Assembly (NCBI GenBank): GCA_017940895.1
Contig: JAGAXM010000002.1
Coordinates: 1-64,000 of the forward strand
Source: Clostridiales bacterium
GTDB taxonomy: Bacteria; Bacillota; Clostridia; Saccharofermentanales; Saccharofermentanaceae
Direction of reading: 5' to 3'
Length of the DNA: 64,000 nt
Below, one piece after another: positions 52,024 to 60,213 of this stretch (position 1 is the stretch's first letter; every line of letters begins with the position of its first letter). Position numbers and translations under genes: made by a program. Below the pieces are notes generated by a model. It was not told the origin of the DNA, ran no database searches, and saw only the letters and a program-made list of their open reading frames with translations.

Positions 52024-52943
52024 TAACCTTCCTGTGCGGCATCAGTTGATGTCGGCGAGAGTGCCGATACTGATGAAGCCTCATCGTAGACGCCGCTCAT
52101 GTCGATCATCGGAATGATCCCGCCGTCTTCGCCTGACTGAATCATAGGCAGTCTGCCGTCCCATCTGGAGATGGTCTCATAACGGATAATGTTGGGCGTC
52201 AGCGACTCTTCCCTAATTGCATTAGCTTCAGCTTCTGCCTCTGCCTCAATAATAAGTGCATCTGCCTGGGCCTGTGCGGAAGTTCTTGTTACCGTAGCCT
52301 GAGCCTCAGCCTGCTCGATCGATCTCTGGTTCTCGATCTGCTGTGTCTGATAACGGATCTGTGCAGCCTGCTGCTCGGCGATTACCTGATTATAAGAATC
52401 CTCATAATCGGCATTGTTTACGACGACCTTGATAATGGTGATCGTATCCTCGCCGTACTTCTCATCTACAGATGCCTGAAGAGCCTGTGCGATGGCGGGC
52501 TCGATGATGCTTCTGTTGGTCGCATCGATCGCATTAAACTGCTTGGATGCCGCTTTTACCGAAGACGATACGAAGCTGCTGGTAAGAAGCGTATGCTCAT
52601 AATCATTTACATTCGCGACCAGCCATGCAGACCTGCCGGAATTGATCCTGTAAGTGATGTTGATACCCTCATAGTAGAGCGTCGTACGCTCGCTTGTCTC
52701 ACTCCAGATCTGACCGTCGATCGTGATATCCTGCTGCTTGTTGTTAACGAGTCTGATGTTATCAACGAACGGGATCTCCATCGCGATACCCGAAGGGATA
52801 TTCTCTTCGCTTACCTGACCGAGTCTTACGCGCACGCCGGTGTATCCGGTAGGCACGATCTTAAATGCATTCGTGATCAGTACAAAGGCAGCGATAACGA
52901 TCAGTCCTGTGACGATCAACTTCTTTGTAATCTTGTTTTTCAT
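52023..52943 (-). CDS. SPFH/prohibitin-family membrane protein
   Basis: 306 residues. An N-terminal membrane helix (LIVTGLIVIAAFVLITNAF, ~9-27) is followed by a Band 7 domain (IVPTGYTGVRVRLGQVSEEN to about 200) and a long Ala/Glu/Gln coiled coil (YQTQQIENQRSIEQAEAQAT). Such proteins oligomerise into membrane-associated scaffolds. It is similar in plan to prohibitin/HflK-like proteins. A second, flotillin-like SPFH protein is at 60214. Confidence 0.92.
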   Translation of the reverse strand: MKNKITKKLIVTGLIVIAAFVLITNAFKIVPTGYTGVRVRLGQVSEENIPSGIAMEIPFVDNIRLVNNKQQDITIDGQIWSETSERTTLYYEGINITYRINSGRSAWLVANVNDYEHTLLTSSFVSSSVKAASKQFNAIDATNRSIIEPAIAQALQASVDEKYGEDTITIIKVVVNNADYEDSYNQVIAEQQAAQIRYQTQQIENQRSIEQAEAQATVTRTSAQAQADALIIEAEAEAEANAIREESLTPNIIRYETISRWDGRLPMIQSGEDGGIIPMIDMSGVYDEASSVSALSPTSTDAAQEG

Positions 52944-53118
52944 TTTCTCTATCCTCCGTAAATGAATCCTTATTGGGAAAGATTATATATTAACGGAAGG
53001 CAGACAATATTTAAGGAAAGTATAAGTTGGATTTTTTGCCGCGAAAGCGACCCGAAAAGTAATTATCACCACAGCCTGCATCCTGCTCATATCGGTTGTC
53101 ACGGCAGCAGCGGCTCTG

Positions 53119-53709
53119 GTGCTTCTGAAGATCAAGACTGATTCAATTAACGATGACTACACATACCTTTATGAAGACAGTGCATACAGCGAGCCTGTGT
53201 ATGCGGAAGGTGTTGATCTTATAACGCAGGATGTATCATGCGGATATGCCGTGCTTGAGATGTTCGCGGGCTGGAGCGGGGATGACAGCATCACCGAAGA
53301 AAGCCTCTACGATGAGTACGGAAAGGTAGTGACATCTACTGGAAAATCATTCTTGGAACAGATGAATCTTCGCTTCCCTCAGTACACCACAACGATGAAT
53401 AAGTATATGACTAACTCTGAGCTGATAGAGGCTGTTTACGCCAGTCTGCAAAGAGGTATTCCGGTTCCGTGTGAGTGGGCGGCGCTTTATGAGGATACGT
53501 GGACTTTGCACTATTCACTTATCATCGGAATGGATATTCCGAACGATCAGATAACTGTCGCGAATCCTTACGGATATATCGAGCAGATCACACTCGATGA
53601 GTTCTTAAGCAGAACCAGATTTGACGCTTATGAGGACATGCCTTTGTTCTTAAAGCTCGCCTTCGCATTCGGCTTATTCGAGGAGAATACGGTCTTCATC
53701 GCTCAATAA
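53119..53709 (+). CDS. C39-like cysteine peptidase, signal region probably frameshifted
   Basis: The frame is open back to 53026 and reads a membrane/signal helix (KVIITTACILLISVVTAAAA), but it has no start codon before GTG 53119. A start TTG at 53027 with AAGGAAAG upstream opens MDFLPRKRPEK in the next frame and hits TAA at 53060. One extra A in the short A-run near 53055-53058 would join them. The body has a papain-like pattern: Cys in QDVSCGYAVLEMF, His in TWTLHYSLIIGMD, Asn/Asp in ITVANPYGY, as in Peptidase_C39_2. Probably an exported or membrane-anchored peptidase, perhaps silenced. Confidence 0.75.
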   Translation: MLLKIKTDSINDDYTYLYEDSAYSEPVYAEGVDLITQDVSCGYAVLEMFAGWSGDDSITEESLYDEYGKVVTSTGKSFLEQMNLRFPQYTTTMNKYMTNSELIEAVYASLQRGIPVPCEWAALYEDTWTLHYSLIIGMDIPNDQITVANPYGYIEQITLDEFLSRTRFDAYEDMPLFLKLAFAFGLFEENTVFIAQ

Positions 53710-53720
53710 GATTACGAGAT

Positions 53721-53814
53721 AATCAACACATTGCCCGGTAAGTGTTGATTAAGCAACATTCCTCCTTAACATTAATCATTGGTTCGCGTGACGGCGCTTG
53801 TGATAATCGAACTG
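53721..53814 (+). promoter_or_regulatory. Shared leader motif, copy 2
   Basis: AATCAACAC, 12-base loop, GTGTTGATT (53721-53750), then CTTAACATTAATCATTGGTTCG and a TGATAAT block. These are the same blocks in the same order as 44149-44240, with loop and spacer changes. It ends about 20 bp before the ribosome site of the pilin-like peptide. Confidence 0.55.
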
Positions 53815-53849
53815 CAAGCAAAACACGCACGCCAAGGAGGAGTAAGACA

Positions 53850-53984
53850 ATGAAAAAGTTACAGGATTCGAAGAAGGGACTTTGTCTCATGGAGATGGTT
53901 CTCGTAGTCGCGATCATCTGCGTTCTCGCATCGGTTCTTCTTTATAACTTTGTAGGCATTCTTCATTATCTTGAGACCATCTGA
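53850..53984 (+). CDS. Tiny type IV pilin-like peptide
   Basis: 44 residues from the ATG at 53850 with AAGGAGGAG 8 bp upstream. KKGLCLMEMVLVVAIICVLA is a prepilin N-terminus: basic leader, Gly before the cleavage site, Glu at +5, then a hydrophobic helix. The globular pilin part is missing; the peptide ends LHYLETI. It may be a minor pilin/pseudopilin core or a membrane peptide. No other pilus genes are in the window. Confidence 0.7.
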   Translation: MKKLQDSKKGLCLMEMVLVVAIICVLASVLLYNFVGILHYLETI

Positions 53985-54089
53985 GCATAGTTTACAGATC
54001 TTTAATTAAATAATAATCTCAGGTGTTTATACAGCTTTTATAATCATAATTATCAAACTCCTTAATTGGGATTTCCCGGAGGCATAATT

Positions 54090-56282
54090 ATGTTAAGTAA
54101 CAAAGCGATATCAACAAACAGAACAAGACTGATATCCGTAATCATAAGTCTTGCATTAATCCTTCTGATGATCCCTTGCGGCGTCGTCAGAGCTGACAGC
54201 GGGAACTGCGGTCCCGGCTTGTCCTGGAGCTTCAGCGGAGGCGTATTAACGATCTCGGGTTCCGGCGATATGTACGATTATCCCGAGCATCTTCACGGAC
54301 CTGACTCGGGCAATGAACTTGCGCAGCCGTGGTTCCATCTTAAACCCTATATCAATTCCATAGTTATCAACGAAGGTGTCACCTCCATCGGTGCAGGTGC
54401 ATTCTGGGGATGTAATGCCCTGACATCGGTCTCGATCCCGGGCTCTGTCCAGAGGATCGGATTTGCCGCTTTCGCAGATGATGCGGCGCTCGGGAGCATA
54501 AGTATTCCCAACGGCGTTATCGGCGAGGCTGCTTTCATCCGATGCAGCGGTATGCGCACAGTCACTATCGGTCCCGGCGTAACGGCCTCCGGTATCAGTG
54601 CTTTCGAGAACTGCACGGGTCTTACGGGCGTCTATATAAGTGACATCGCGGCATGGTGCAGGATCTATTTCGGCGGCAACAAGGCAAGCCCGCTCGAGTA
54701 CGCTCATAACCTCTATCTTAACGGCGCCCTCGTAACGAATCTTGTTATTCCCGGCGGCGTTACAAAAGTAGGTGATTATGCGTTCGAGCACTGCATGTCG
54801 ATCACTTCCGTAACGATCCCCGAGGGTTGCACGACGATCGGCGAGTACGCTTTTAATAACTGCCAGAACATCGCTACGGCGACGCTTCCTAATTCATTGA
54901 AGACGGTAGGAAGTTTTGCTTTCGCATCGTGTGCGAGAATGCATGCGACTCTTCCCGGAGGCATCACTTATATCGGCGAGCGTGCCTTCAACGGCGCTCC
55001 GCTGTCCTCGAACATCGTTGTTAATCAGGGCGTCATCGGCGAGCGTGCGTTCAACGCATGCGGCTCTGTAATGGATCTCACGATCGGCGCCGGTGTAACT
55101 TATATCGGCTCCAATGCCTTTAACGAGATGGGCGGTCTGCGTAATATCCACTACGGAAGTACGGCGGCGAACTGGAACGCTCTCGCAGCGGATTCGGGAT
55201 ACAACAAGGTAGTTACATATCCTTACTGGAGAGGTATCACGTTCGGTTCCGCGGGTGCATCGATCCAGGGCGCAAGAAGCACGGTCAACTTCGGCGGTTA
55301 CACATGGGATGTACTTGCTGTAAGTAACGGCAACGCACTTCTTATCACACACGAAGTCATCGCATTCAAGATGTTCTCTTCCAACTACTCAAGCAGAGCA
55401 AGTATGACTACAGGCTGGGAGGGAAGCTCTCTCCGTGCATGGCTTAACGGCGCGTTCCTGAGCAGCCTTCCTGTAGATCAGAGCATCATCATTCCTACAA
55501 GCATCTCGACTGCTCCTAACTCACGCTTCGGAACTGTCGGTGCCAACGGCGGCGCGGTTACGGACAAGGTATTTGTATTAAGTGTCGACGAGGCAAATCA
55601 GTACTTCGCGAACGATCAGCAGAGAACTGCAGTAGCATCCAATGCCGCTCTCGGCGGTGTCGGTGCCGCCCGTAACGGTTCTGCCCAAAGTGATCCTACG
55701 ACAGGCAATACTTACTGGTGGTTAAGAACACCGGGTATGTTCTCCTACAGCACAGCGTATGTTAACTACACGGGTTCTATCAGACTTGACGGTGTCGAGT
55801 CTCCCACGGGCGCCCTCGTCGGCGTAAGACCTTGTATGTGGGTCAATGCTGCGGCTCTCGGTATCACGGGTACAACGGGCGGATCGGCAGCTCCTTCCGG
55901 TGCGAATGTCGAGCAGATCAGCGCATTTGTCGACAGACTGTATGCCGAGTTCCTCGGAAGATCCGCTGATGATGCGGGACGCCAGTATTGGGTAAACAAG
56001 ATCCTTGGCGGCATGTCTGCGGTTGACGTATCGGCAGGCTTCGTATTTTCCAATGAGCTTCGCGATATGCATCTGTCCAATGAGGAATTCGTAAGACGTG
56101 CATATACCGTATATCTCAACAGAGAGCCTGATGCAGCGGGTATCGCATACTGGGTATCCTTCCTCGAGAGAGGCAATGACTACGGATGCATCATCCACGG
56201 CTTCGGAGAGTCGCAGGAATTTACTTCAATCTGTAACTCTTACGGAGTAACCAGAGGAGATTATCCGTACACGTACAGATAA
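54090..56282 (+). CDS. Secreted BspA-type LRR protein with DUF6273 and DUF4214
   Basis: 730 residues from the ATG at 54090 (GGAGGC 6 bp upstream). Signal peptide (about 10-36, LISVIISLALILLMIPCGVV). BspA-like leucine-rich repeats (about 60-380; units such as VTSIGAGAFWGCNALTSVSI). A DUF6273-like domain (about 410-600) opens with WDVLAVSNGNALLITHEVI and closes with WWLRTPG. C-terminal DUF4214 has FVDRLYAEFLGRSADDAG and YTVYLNREPDAAG. Probably a cell-surface or released binding protein. It shares its DUF4214 tail with the InlB-repeat protein at 7011. Confidence 0.9.
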   Translation: MLSNKAISTNRTRLISVIISLALILLMIPCGVVRADSGNCGPGLSWSFSGGVLTISGSGDMYDYPEHLHGPDSGNELAQPWFHLKPYINSIVINEGVTSIGAGAFWGCNALTSVSIPGSVQRIGFAAFADDAALGSISIPNGVIGEAAFIRCSGMRTVTIGPGVTASGISAFENCTGLTGVYISDIAAWCRIYFGGNKASPLEYAHNLYLNGALVTNLVIPGGVTKVGDYAFEHCMSITSVTIPEGCTTIGEYAFNNCQNIATATLPNSLKTVGSFAFASCARMHATLPGGITYIGERAFNGAPLSSNIVVNQGVIGERAFNACGSVMDLTIGAGVTYIGSNAFNEMGGLRNIHYGSTAANWNALAADSGYNKVVTYPYWRGITFGSAGASIQGARSTVNFGGYTWDVLAVSNGNALLITHEVIAFKMFSSNYSSRASMTTGWEGSSLRAWLNGAFLSSLPVDQSIIIPTSISTAPNSRFGTVGANGGAVTDKVFVLSVDEANQYFANDQQRTAVASNAALGGVGAARNGSAQSDPTTGNTYWWLRTPGMFSYSTAYVNYTGSIRLDGVESPTGALVGVRPCMWVNAAALGITGTTGGSAAPSGANVEQISAFVDRLYAEFLGRSADDAGRQYWVNKILGGMSAVDVSAGFVFSNELRDMHLSNEEFVRRAYTVYLNREPDAAGIAYWVSFLERGNDYGCIIHGFGESQEFTSICNSYGVTRGDYPYTYR

Positions 56283-56319
56283 ATATTGTTTTCCTGATAA
56301 TTTGAGTGATATATTATCC

Positions 56320-56350
56320 CTTAGGAACGGGCCTTACGGCCCGGCTTAAG
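56320..56350 (+). other. Hairpin at a ribosome site
   Basis: CTTAGG-x-CGGGCC, TTAC, GGCCCG-x-TTAAG. The 3' arm runs into the AAGGGAG ribosome site of the membrane-protein gene at 56365. There is no T-run, so it may limit translation or end upstream transcripts only weakly. Confidence 0.45.
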
Positions 56351-56364
56351 GGAGATATATTTTT

Positions 56365-56841
56365 ATGAGATCACAACAGCAGACCATCTTCATGTACGGT
56401 TTTCTTTTCGCATGCATTCTGACGATAATCAGTCTTATCGTACCGGCGTACTATATTGAGTACGGCGGAGGTGCTTTTTTCGAAGCTGAGACGGAAGCGG
56501 TAAGGCTTATAAGCAGCCTGTATTCGTGGCCGATCGCGATCTGCGCTCTCGGAGGCATCGTTACCGTAGTCGCAAGATACAGAAGGCGTAATATCCTTAT
56601 TTCCGGAGCGCTTCAGGTAGCAGGACTTGCTTATGATATATTCAAGGTATCTACTGCGCAGGCTTCTCTTCGTAATTCCGAGTCCCTTATGGGAACATTG
56701 AGCGACCTGTATGCTTCTATTGGCGGAGGCTCGGGTATCGAGATCAGATTGGGTGTGGGATTCGCTCTGTTGATCATTGCAGCAGCTGCTGTAACGGCAT
56801 TTACATTCCTTTGCTTCGTATACGTGGAGGATGAGTATTAA
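56365..56841 (+). CDS. Hypothetical four-helix membrane protein
   Basis: 158 residues with hydrophobic segments at about 9-29 (YGFLFACILTIISLIVPAYY), 50-68, 76-94 and 128-152 (VGFALLIIAAAAVTAFTFLC). No family recognised. AAGGGAG 10 bp upstream. It overlaps the convergent GGDEF gene by four bases. Confidence 0.75.
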   Translation: MRSQQQTIFMYGFLFACILTIISLIVPAYYIEYGGGAFFEAETEAVRLISSLYSWPIAICALGGIVTVVARYRRRNILISGALQVAGLAYDIFKVSTAQASLRNSESLMGTLSDLYASIGGGSGIEIRLGVGFALLIIAAAAVTAFTFLCFVYVEDEY

Positions 56842-58322
56842 TCGGTGATGAGGCCGTGCTTCGTTTTGAACGCTTTCTTGGCATCGTACATCAGTGAGTC
56901 AGCGCGCTTGAAGACGTCATCTGCAGAAGAGTCGCCTTCTTTATATTCAGACATGCCGAGGGACGCGGAATATCTGTCCCAAGGCTCGGTGCTGCTATTG
57001 GCGAATGTCTTCTCAAATATCTTGCGCAGATCGTTCAATCTGTCGTTTCTGTGCTCATAATCTTCGCCTGTCAGAACGGCTACAAATTCATCTCCACCGA
57101 TACGGTAGACGGGCGAGTGCTTAAGGGTGTCACACAGGATATGACAGCAGCCTTTGATATACTTGTCGCCGTTGTCGTGACCGTAGTTATCGTTGACTGT
57201 CTTAAGATAGTTGATATCCATCATTAAGATCGCGAATTCGGCATTGCCTGATGCAATTGCTTCATTAAGCTCAGAAGTCTTGTTATCGTAAGCTTTCTTA
57301 TTGCCGATGCCGGTAAGAGCATCTTTCTGCGCCTCCATGCTGATCTGGGTTGCTTCGCTCTCGACCTTCTCCTTCTCCTCGCGGATGGCGGTAATGTCGT
57401 CGATATAGTCGATGATCCTTATCTGCATGGAGCGGATCTCATTGTAAATATCGTCGATCTCGTCCTTAGTGTGACGTGTAGACTTAAGATTGATAACGCC
57501 CGATTCCTCGTAGTTACGATCTGTCTGCGGTGAGAACTTCTTCATCTCTGCTGAGATGCGGTTCAGTGGCTTTACAACGTATTTCGTTACTACCAGGAAT
57601 GCTGCGATAAGAACGATGACGGTGTAGATGACGGCACTTATCGAAAGTGAGATCATATTGTCTCTTCTGTCTGCCATAACGTCTTCCATGCTGACATCAC
57701 AGCCTACAGTACATATCAGATGTCCTTCGTCGTCAAATACGGGCGCATAGCCTGAACAGAGCCAGCCCCAGTCGCCGTTTGAGATTATGGCTTCTGTTTC
57801 AGAACGGGGATCAAAGTCACCGAACTCGGGCTCGCGCTGCTCGTAGTAACCTGTCTCGTACAAAGGAACATCATCTGCATCGAGGATATACATGTCGTAG
57901 TGTTCGCCGTCTTCGGCTTTTTCCGGAGCCCATGCAACGATATACAGATAATCGATATCATCCATGTTCTCGACATATGTGCGCATGATCTCGCGTTGCT
58001 CAACATAGTCTTCCCAAAGTCCGTGTTCTTCGAGATATGTCTGAATCAGAGACTCGTCATCGGTCTCTTCTGCGAGGTCGCGCAGTTCCTGAAATTCGTC
58101 GGTTTCAGCTGCGGCACGAAGCTCGCGGATATACTCAACATCAACGAAAGAAGCGTAGTTCTCGGCTGAATTGATAGTAAGTCGCTTGTAGTATCTGTCG
58201 ATCTGATTGGAGGTCAATCGGTAGGAGAGGAACCAGATTCCCGCGATAGTGAGCACGACAACGCCGAGGACGAATACGTACATCTTCTTGCCGATACTGA
58301 ATCTTCGCTCTATGTGTTCCAT
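56838..58322 (-). CDS. Membrane diguanylate cyclase (Cache-like sensor, HAMP, GGDEF)
   Basis: 494 residues from the ATG at 58322 (AGAGGA 5 bp upstream; an ATG at 58358 has none). A helix (VFVLGVVVLTIAGIWFLSY), an extracytoplasmic sensor domain (about 45-225), a second helix (VIYTVIVLIAAFLVV), HAMP and coiled coil, then GGDEF (about 345-490) with an intact IGGDEFVAVL active site. No RxxD inhibitory site is seen five residues upstream. It makes cyclic di-GMP in response to an external ligand. Confidence 0.93.
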   Translation of the reverse strand: MEHIERRFSIGKKMYVFVLGVVVLTIAGIWFLSYRLTSNQIDRYYKRLTINSAENYASFVDVEYIRELRAAAETDEFQELRDLAEETDDESLIQTYLEEHGLWEDYVEQREIMRTYVENMDDIDYLYIVAWAPEKAEDGEHYDMYILDADDVPLYETGYYEQREPEFGDFDPRSETEAIISNGDWGWLCSGYAPVFDDEGHLICTVGCDVSMEDVMADRRDNMISLSISAVIYTVIVLIAAFLVVTKYVVKPLNRISAEMKKFSPQTDRNYEESGVINLKSTRHTKDEIDDIYNEIRSMQIRIIDYIDDITAIREEKEKVESEATQISMEAQKDALTGIGNKKAYDNKTSELNEAIASGNAEFAILMMDINYLKTVNDNYGHDNGDKYIKGCCHILCDTLKHSPVYRIGGDEFVAVLTGEDYEHRNDRLNDLRKIFEKTFANSSTEPWDRYSASLGMSEYKEGDSSADDVFKRADSLMYDAKKAFKTKHGLITD

Positions 58323-58458
58323 CTTGTTCCTCTGAATATCAGGATTAATAAGTGTCAATATAACTTGATTATAGCATCGCGGGTATGAACATTCTGATAA
58401 CGGTTAGTAACGATGCTGTGTTGTATAATGAATTTCAGATTTTAAAGGAAGGCATAAA

Positions 58459-60078
58459 ATGACAGCATCGGGTAAGAGCGAGAGAGTTCCGGCAGTTTGC
58501 ATATTGCTGTTGTCTTTTCTGCGAGCGGGGAGTATGTATTTCTATAATCCCGGACCGCTGTATTATTATGTGTTCCATTTTGTGCTGGCGGCTGCAGTGT
58601 TATGGTGTGCATTCCATGTTTTCGCGAAGCTTAAAGCTGGTGTGCCGCACCGTTTGGGACTGACTGACGCGAAGTATTATCTTCTGTGTTTTGTTATCCT
58701 GCTTGCTGTATGGCTTCCGTTTCTTCTGATCAAATATCCCGGCGCGATGAGCTGGGATACATGGAACATGATCCTTGAGTACAGGTATCATGAGATATCG
58801 GAACAGCAGTCGGTATTCTATACGCTTTGTATGGGCTCTTTCCTGAACCTTTTTGACAGGCTCGGGATTGCCGATGCGGGACTGTTTATTTTCGTAACGA
58901 TCCACTATCTGCTGTACGCAGCTGTGTTTGCCCATTCTCTTCTGGTGATCCGCAGACTTGGTATACCAACGTGGTGCTCAGTGACAGCATTGATAGTCTG
59001 CATATTTAATCCGTATATCAGCGGTTACATCGGAGTTGCACTTAAAGACGCTTTGTATGCGGTTTTGCTGCTTGAAGCGATGGTGGTAATAGTAGAATTC
59101 TATTCATTTACGGAGATCTCCCGTTATAAGCTGAAATTGGCGCTCTTTGGCTCTGCGGCGGTTCTGGCCTGCCTGGTGCGTAAGAACGGAGAGTATGTCT
59201 TTACGGGACTTCTGATCTTCTATTACATCAGCAGTTTCATAACAAGGCCCAAGGACGGCTCGAAAGATACATCTCCCAAGTCAAAGTTGGCTATTGTTCT
59301 GGCGTTCTCGATAATCATTTATTTGCTGACAACCATAGTTTTCAAGGTTGTTGTCAGTCCATCTACGGGTTCGCCTGCCGAAATGTACTCGGTTCCTTTT
59401 CAACAGACTGCACGTTATGTCAGAGATCATCCCGAGGATGTAACCGAAGAGGAAAGAATCATTATAGACAACGCTCTTGTATATGATACTCTGGCGTCGA
59501 GATACGACCCCAGGATCAGCGATCCCGTTAAAGCTTATTGCGACGGTGATCATGATAAGCTCCAAGCTTATTTCGAGGTGTGGAGACATCAGTTCCTGCG
59601 GCACCCGCTGACGTATGTTGCTGCCACTTGGGAGCAGAATTATTATCTGTTCGTTCCCGAAGCTGAGGTTGATGATGCGTCTTACTATCTGAACGCACAT
59701 AACGGATATGAATTGGGTATCGAACGCACGATTTCCGACGAGAGAACGGATATGTACAACACAAGCCCGGAGCGTAAAGCGGTCCAGATGCGTTTGTATG
59801 ATTATCTTATGATCCTTCACCGTCTGCCTGTAATTAATATGCTTTGGAACATATCAATATACTTCTATATCCTGATCATCATGACGGTTATTCTCGTAAG
59901 AAGGAGGAAGGACATAACCGTGTTCCTGATACCGCTTATAACCGTATTCGGAGTAACGCTTGCGCCCGTTATGCACGGCCATCCGCGTTATCTTTTCCCG
60001 CTGATCTACAGCATTCCTCTGCTGGTTGCTTTCTTCATAAGTCAGGGTTCGTCATGCCCTGATAAGTCTGCCTCCTGA
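58459..60078 (+). CDS. DUF6020-like polytopic membrane protein
   Basis: 539 residues, ten or more membrane helices. KYPGAMSWDTWNMILEYRYH, PYISGYIGVALKDALYAVLL and the late GHPRYLFPLIYSIPLLVAFF are typical of DUF6020 proteins, which resemble GT-C/PMT-type glycosyltransferases. It is probably involved in transfer of lipid-linked sugars at the outer face; no activity is proven. AAAGGAAGG lies 7 bp before the ATG. Confidence 0.82.
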   Translation: MTASGKSERVPAVCILLLSFLRAGSMYFYNPGPLYYYVFHFVLAAAVLWCAFHVFAKLKAGVPHRLGLTDAKYYLLCFVILLAVWLPFLLIKYPGAMSWDTWNMILEYRYHEISEQQSVFYTLCMGSFLNLFDRLGIADAGLFIFVTIHYLLYAAVFAHSLLVIRRLGIPTWCSVTALIVCIFNPYISGYIGVALKDALYAVLLLEAMVVIVEFYSFTEISRYKLKLALFGSAAVLACLVRKNGEYVFTGLLIFYYISSFITRPKDGSKDTSPKSKLAIVLAFSIIIYLLTTIVFKVVVSPSTGSPAEMYSVPFQQTARYVRDHPEDVTEEERIIIDNALVYDTLASRYDPRISDPVKAYCDGDHDKLQAYFEVWRHQFLRHPLTYVAATWEQNYYLFVPEAEVDDASYYLNAHNGYELGIERTISDERTDMYNTSPERKAVQMRLYDYLMILHRLPVINMLWNISIYFYILIIMTVILVRRRKDITVFLIPLITVFGVTLAPVMHGHPRYLFPLIYSIPLLVAFFISQGSSCPDKSAS

Positions 60079-60213
60079 CCAATTATTAAGAAAAGTTAAA
60101 GTTGGTTCCCGGAATATTGACCGGGGGCGGGGGCATGATAAGATATTTTCAATGTTCCTCGCGAGAACATATGGGATAGTTAGACATTAGGAATAAGGAA
60201 TAGGAGAAAGACA

